Positions 62,666 through 64,000 of a stretch of DNA of 64,000 nucleotides are shown here, one piece after another. The DNA is from Eimeria necatrix (lineage: Eukaryota > Apicomplexa > Conoidasida > Eucoccidiorida > Eimeriidae). The position numbers and the translations under genes were made by a program. Numbering within the stretch: position 1 is the stretch's first letter; each line of letters begins with the position of its first letter. The stretch is taken from assembly GCF_000499385.1 (NCBI RefSeq), contig NW_013654718.1, positions 42,139 through 106,138 of the forward strand. The letters are read 5' to 3'. The notes under the pieces are model-generated. The model did no database searches, had not been told where the DNA came from, and saw nothing but the letters and a program-made list of their open reading frames with translations.

Positions 62666-63033
62666 TAGTCACTGCGAAGAAGCCACTCGTTGCTGTGATG
62701 AGATGGAACAAGCTGCAGATGTGCTGCTGTCTTTTTTCTGAGCCATCAGACGTAGCTCACGTTGCGGCAGGTGCTACGCATCACAGAGGCAGCTAAGATA
62801 AGTAGATATAGTTGCTTTGGTAATTCGCAAGCAATAAGTGCTGCCATCTCTTGTTCCAAAAGAGTAGCGCACGTCCATTGTATGTATTCGGACCACGGCA
62901 ACTTATAAAGAACCACATGCTAAATTTCTCAGAGTGATAGCTTGTGGAGAGTTGCAAGCGAAAATTCCCACAACGACTGCAAAAATGCATCCAAGGTTTT
63001 TCGTCTACGTTCCCTTCGATTTTTCTTATTTAT

Positions 63034-63332
63034 TTGTTACGTAATCACCAATGAGCTATTGTCTGCCTGGACGCACATGCTGAAGTTTAGTGACAAAATC
63101 TGTGTTGATTTTGGTCACCAAAGCACCACCAAATGTGCTACATTGATATGCGGAGCAGAGAGCACGCGAACCTACTAAAGAAATTGTTACGTAATCACCA
63201 ATGAGCTATACTCTGCCTGGACGCACATGCTGAAGTTTAGTGACAAAATCTGTGTTGATTTTGGTCACCAAAGCACCACCAAATGTGCTACATTGATATG
63301 CGGAGCAGACAGCACGCGAACCTACTAAAGAA
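63034..63332. repeat. 150-bp tandem duplication
   Basis: 63034-63183 and 63184-63332 are nearly identical, both containing GTTACGTAATCACCAATGAG and ending ACCTACTAAAG. I see only a few differences, for example ATTGTCTG vs ATACTCTG and GAGAGC vs GACAGC. The high identity suggests a recent event. No gene overlaps it. Confidence 0.92.
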
Positions 63333-64000
63333 CTTTCAAGTCAACCCGCTTCGTCAAAAAAATATTGCTCGCGCCGAGGGCTGAAGTGCAATGACTTCGC
63401 TAGGTCTCCGCTAGTGTCGATTGGCGTCTTTACCTGCTTGTGGGCTGCGCGATTCGCTTCATGCAGAGCCTGCAGCTAAAACCGAGTGCGCGAAAATTCG
63501 CCCAAAGTGCAGGAACCAACAAGGTCCATTGAAAGAGGATTCACTAGCATGCCATTCGTTTGCGTCGAAATGCTGCGGAAGTGCGAGATGGAACAAAGCT
63601 ACAAGACGCCACTACACACTCTCTAAAGCAGTGGGCCAAAACAGCAGGTTGACGCCATCTACACATTTACTGGGTCGCTGCACGAAGCCGCAAAACTGTT
63701 CGTCAACACCTTCCATACGAGAGATGCGACAGCAAAGGCAAAGGGAACAAAGCGCACGCCGAATGCATCGATGCATCGAACGGGATTCCAAAATACATCG
63801 ACGTCTCAGCCCGAACCTGACATGCACAGAAGACATAATCCAGAAGGCGATAAATCCAAAGCTCAGCAATATCTGGCTGTTCAAGTCAACTTCAATTCCA
63901 CGTTTGTAGTGTGCGAAGGTGGAAAATGCCCTCGTAAGGTAGGCTTGCCTCCAATCTCTCTTTTAAAAGGCCAAGCTTCTGAAACATGCAGCAGTAATGA

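Larger units (their letters stand above)
59367..64000. other. 4.6 kb without identified gene
   Basis: Apart from the candidate exons near 62.3-62.7 kb and the tandem duplication at 63.0-63.3 kb, I see only unmatched short open frames. Examples are 60188-60394 (+), 60057-60383 (-) and 63421-63909 (+, 162 codons, basic). None has a domain I recognise. Confidence 0.4.

Noticed and set aside
62640..62740. In-frame TGA as a possible selenocysteine codon (before LSQNAVLTSQ)
   Set aside because: The TGA sits just before an acceptor-like TATCTCAG, so it is more simply intronic. No SECIS-like structure was seen.
1..64000. CRISPR array, bacterial operon or plasmid features
   Set aside because: There are no regularly spaced short repeats with spacers, and the genes are spliced eukaryotic ones.

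Overview
The window looks like nuclear DNA of a coccidian apicomplexan, most likely an Eimeria species. Three things point there. Genes are split by many short GT-AG introns. One segment (about 38.3-49.1 kb) is saturated with CAG/CTG trinucleotide runs that ignore reading frame, exons and introns. A decayed chromodomain-bearing Ty3-type (chromovirus) LTR retrotransposon is present. The species assignment is inference; no search was possible.

Layout. 1-1.8 kb: nothing recognised. 1777-5434 (-): WW-domain protein resembling formin-binding protein 4. 6169-6943 (+): three-exon CCDC174-like protein, divergent from the WW gene. 9413-12281 (+): DegT/DnrJ/EryC1/StrS-type PLP aminotransferase, convergent with the next gene. 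12888-32756 (-): a complete axonemal-type dynein heavy chain gene of about 19.9 kb, with tail, linker, AAA1-6, stalk and C-terminal domain. 34338-35964 (-): predicted N-myristoylated coiled-coil protein. 39083-46094 (-): USP5/isopeptidase-T-like deubiquitinase. 48064-49026 (-): three-exon SRP14 with a Gln-rich tail. 51144-59366: retrotransposon cluster, made of one broken chromovirus with both LTRs, an 829-bp palindromic insertion inside it, and an internally deleted copy in opposite orientation. 59.4-64 kb: no identified gene, but a set of exon-like segments near 62.3-62.7 kb and a young 150-bp tandem duplication.

The genes do not form a pathway. They are mostly housekeeping (protein targeting, ubiquitin recycling, probable RNA-processing factors), plus a flagellar motor probably used only by the flagellated microgamete. 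Splice sites were chosen by hand from GT-AG signals, reading phase and continuity of the conserved protein, so exon borders given to the base are predictions. The most notable protein-level observation is that the spliced dynein AAA4 Walker A motif carries Arg where the family has the nucleotide-binding Lys. The most notable DNA-level observation is that every LTR-derived end in the cluster carries a 20-nt inverted-repeat hairpin, perfect or nearly so in most copies, which also bounds a fold-back element built from two head-to-head LTR-like arms.
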